Shown: piece by piece, positions 7,186 through 8,730 of the stretch | Numbering within the stretch: the first letter of the stretch is position 1 | Layout of the letters: the number at the start of each line of letters is the position of its first letter | Origin: CAZBQG01 sp964493945 | GTDB lineage: Bacteria; Pseudomonadota; Alphaproteobacteria; Rhodospirillales; UBA2165 | Assembly (NCBI GenBank): GCA_964493945.1 | Contig: CAZBQG010000193.1 | Span: 1 to 8,730 of the forward strand | Length of the DNA: 8,730 nucleotides | Reading direction: 5' to 3' | Program-made: the position numbers and the translations under genes | The notes under the pieces: model-generated | Seen by the model: the letters and a program-made list of their open reading frames with translations, nothing else | The model's database searches: none | Told to the model about the DNA's origin: nothing

Positions 7186-7575
7186 ATGAGCGGTTTTAAA
7201 TTACTTCACACCATGATCCGGGTCCGTGATCTGGATGCGTCCCTGGAATTTTATACGGAAAAGCTGGGCATGGAGCTGAACCGGCGGATCGATAACGATC
7301 CCGGCCGCTTTTCCCTGGCCTTTGTCGGCTATAAGGGCGAGCAGACGGTGGTCGAACTGACCTATAACTGGGATCAGGAAGAGGATTACGAGCTGGGTTC
7401 CGGTTTCGGGCATCTGGCCATCGGCGTCGATGACCTTTATGGGACCTGCGACAAGCTGGCCCAGCTGGGCGTTTCTATCCCGCGCCCGGCCGGGCCCATG
7501 AAGGGCTCCAAGGCGATCATCGCCTTTATCGAGGATCCGGACGGCTACAAGATAGAGCTGGTTGAAAACCGCTAG
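7186..7575 (+). CDS. gloA: Lactoylglutathione lyase (glyoxalase I)
   Basis: GloA isomerises the hemithioacetal of methylglyoxal and glutathione to S-lactoylglutathione, the first step of methylglyoxal detoxification in the cytosol. The 129-aa protein is a single vicinal-oxygen-chelate domain pair. The four metal ligands of the E. coli enzyme (H5, E56, H74, E122) are matched by H8 (LLHTMIRV), E57 (VVELTYNW), H76 (GSGFGHLAIGV) and E124 (DPDGYKIELVE). FYTEKLGM (22-29) and GPMKGSKAIIAFIEDPDGY (103-121) are further signatures. The short form without extra loops resembles the Ni-activated E. coli class rather than the longer Zn class; this is inference from length and motifs. It lies 17 nt after lpxB with its own strong ribosome site, and its TAG overlaps the stop of the opposing gltA. 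Confidence 0.96.
   Translation: MSGFKLLHTMIRVRDLDASLEFYTEKLGMELNRRIDNDPGRFSLAFVGYKGEQTVVELTYNWDQEEDYELGSGFGHLAIGVDDLYGTCDKLAQLGVSIPRPAGPMKGSKAIIAFIEDPDGYKIELVENR
7510..7526. repeat. Inverted repeat near the 3' end of gloA
   Basis: AAGGCGAT and ATCGCCTT flank a single C; as RNA this would be a 7-bp stem with a 3-nt loop. On the minus strand it lies about 46 nt past the gltA stop and has no T-run after it. It encodes KAIIAF of GloA, so any role in ending the gltA transcript is only a possibility. Confidence 0.35.
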
Positions 7576-7578
7576 CGG
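7569..7578. repeat. Palindrome spanning the overlapping stops of gloA and gltA
   Basis: CCGCTAGCGG is a perfect 10-bp palindrome centred on CTAG. The plus-strand TAG (7573-7575) ends gloA and the minus-strand TAG (7574-7572) ends gltA, so each gene closes with CGC TAG and a C-terminal Arg. No T-run flanks it on either side and the loop would be absent, so it is not a convincing terminator. Confidence 0.6.
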
Positions 7579-8730
7579 CGCTTACTGATAGGCACGAATT
7601 TGCGCTGAGTGGCACCTTTGTAAAGTTGCCGGGGCCGGCCGATTTTCTGGCTGGGGTCTTCGACCATTTCGTTCCATTGAGCGATCCAGCCCACCGTCCT
7701 GGCCACCGCGAAGAGAACCGTGAACATGGAAACGGGAATGCCCATGGCCCGGAAAATAATACCCGAATAGAAATCCACGTTGGGATAAAGCTTGCGCTCG
7801 ACAAAATAATCGTCCTCCAGCGCAAGGCGTTCCAATTCCATGGCCATATCCAGCAGGGGCTCATCTTTTATGCCCAACTCGGCCAACACCTCATGGCAGC
7901 TTTCCTGCATGACTTTGGCGCGGGGGTCGAAATTCTTGTAGACCCGGTGCCCAAAGCCCATCAGCCGGAAGGGATCATCCTTGTCCTTGGCCTTTTTGAC
8001 GTATTGGGGAATGTCCTTTTTGTCGCCGATTTCGTTAAGCATTTTGAGAACCGCTTCATTGGCGCCGCCATGGGCCGGACCCCAAAGGGACGCGATCCCC
8101 GCCGCGATGCAGGCAAAGGGATTGGCGCCAGACGAGCCGGCTAGGCGAACTGTCGAGGTGGAGGCGTTCTGTTCGTGTTCGGCATGGAGGATCAAAATCC
8201 GGTCCATGGCCTTGGCCAGGACCGGGTTCACCTTATAATCCTCGGCCGGCGTGGCGAACATCATATGCAGGAAGTTTTCAGCATAGCTCAAATCGTTGTT
8301 TGGCGCGATGAAGGGCTGGCCGATGGAATATTTATAAGCCTGGGCCGCGATTGTGGGGATTTTGGCCAAAAGGCGGTAGGACGCCACCATGCGGTGCCAC
8401 GGATCATTGATATCCAGGCTGTCGTGATAAAAAGCCGACAGCGCCCCCACCACGCCGCACATGATGGCCATGGGGTGAGAATCCCGCCGGAAGCCCCGGT
8501 AAAACATGTTGAGCTGCTCATGGAGCATGGTGTGATAGGTGATGTCGGTGTTGAATTTCGCTTTCTCGGCCTTGGTGGGCAATTCGCCATAGAGCAGCAG
8601 ATAGCAAATTTCCGGATAATCCGACTTGGCGGCCAACTGATCGATGGGATAGCCCCGGTAAAGCAGAATACCTTCTTCGCCATCAATATAAGTGATGCTG
8701 GATTCGCAGCTTCCCGTGGAGGTGTAGCCC
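7572..8730 (-). CDS. gltA: Citrate synthase, type II (5' part beyond window)
   Basis: GltA condenses oxaloacetate and acetyl-CoA to citrate, the entry step of the TCA cycle. The last 385 residues are present, and the reading frame is open from the stop at 7572-7574 to the window edge. The first codons seen (8729 downward) read GYTSTGSCESSITYIDG, matching about residue 45 of E. coli GltA, so roughly 45-50 N-terminal residues are missing. Catalytic residues are visible: His in GPAHGGANE (codon 8070-8072, E. coli H264), His in MGFGHRVYKN (7947-7949, E. coli H305) and Asp in YPNVDFYSG (7773-7775, E. coli D362). HDSLD, HEQNASTSTVR and ANPFACIAAG also match. An internal TTG at 8636 is not the real start, because the conserved sequence continues upstream of it. 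It is convergent with the lpx-gloA run, so its promoter is off-window. Confidence 0.97.
   Translation of the reverse strand, partial: GYTSTGSCESSITYIDGEEGILLYRGYPIDQLAAKSDYPEICYLLLYGELPTKAEKAKFNTDITYHTMLHEQLNMFYRGFRRDSHPMAIMCGVVGALSAFYHDSLDINDPWHRMVASYRLLAKIPTIAAQAYKYSIGQPFIAPNNDLSYAENFLHMMFATPAEDYKVNPVLAKAMDRILILHAEHEQNASTSTVRLAGSSGANPFACIAAGIASLWGPAHGGANEAVLKMLNEIGDKKDIPQYVKKAKDKDDPFRLMGFGHRVYKNFDPRAKVMQESCHEVLAELGIKDEPLLDMAMELERLALEDDYFVERKLYPNVDFYSGIIFRAMGIPVSMFTVLFAVARTVGWIAQWNEMVEDPSQKIGRPRQLYKGATQRKFVPISKRR

Noticed and set aside
7484..7495. 12-bp palindrome GCCCGGCCGGGC in gloA as a terminator or operator
   Set aside because: It has no loop and no T-run and lies in codons for the conserved Pro-Ala-Gly-Pro segment; counted only as part of the palindrome cluster near the convergent junction.
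7626..8144. Plus-strand open frame of 172 codons within gltA
   Set aside because: It is the reverse complement of conserved citrate synthase codons, and its protein shows no known motifs.

Overview
This window looks like core chromosome of an alphaproteobacterium, most plausibly Rhodospirillales-like, although the exact lineage cannot be fixed from the sequence alone. It is moderately GC-rich. The gene order bamA-skp-lpxD-fabZ-lpxA-lpxI-lpxB followed by an opposing gltA is typical of that class. The use of LpxI (DUF1009) rather than LpxH, and the alphaproteobacterial wording of LpxA, LpxD and GltA, point the same way.

Layout: positions 1-7168 hold seven tightly packed plus-strand genes for outer-membrane assembly and lipid A. 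They are bamA (its 5' end lies at the window edge), skp/ompH, lpxD, fabZ, lpxA, lpxI and lpxB. Adjacent genes overlap by 4-11 nt or are separated by 1-3 nt, so they are almost certainly one transcript with translational coupling. After a 17-nt gap carrying a near-consensus Shine-Dalgarno comes gloA (glyoxalase I, 7186-7575). A minus-strand citrate synthase gene, gltA, fills the rest; its N-terminus lies beyond position 8730. The stop codons of gloA and gltA overlap in a shared CTAG.

How the genes work together: FabZ dehydrates (3R)-hydroxyacyl-ACP for fatty acid synthesis, while LpxA and LpxD use the same type of substrate to acylate UDP-GlcNAc at O-3 and then N-2. LpxI hydrolyses the UDP-diacylglucosamine to lipid X, and LpxB joins lipid X to another UDP-diacylglucosamine to make the tetra-acyl disaccharide. 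BamA and Skp handle insertion and chaperoning of the outer-membrane proteins that share the membrane with the finished LPS. LpxC, LpxK, KdtA and the late acyltransferases are not in this window. GloA (methylglyoxal detoxification) and GltA (TCA entry) are not part of lipid A synthesis.

No mobile element, CRISPR array, tRNA, rRNA or phage gene was seen, and no stretch over 300 nt lacks a gene. I found no evidence of a previously undescribed system. The points worth a second look are small: the convergent stop-on-stop junction without a visible terminator, a strong inverted repeat at the start of lpxI, acyl-chain ruler positions in LpxA and LpxD, and start-codon ambiguities in bamA and fabZ.
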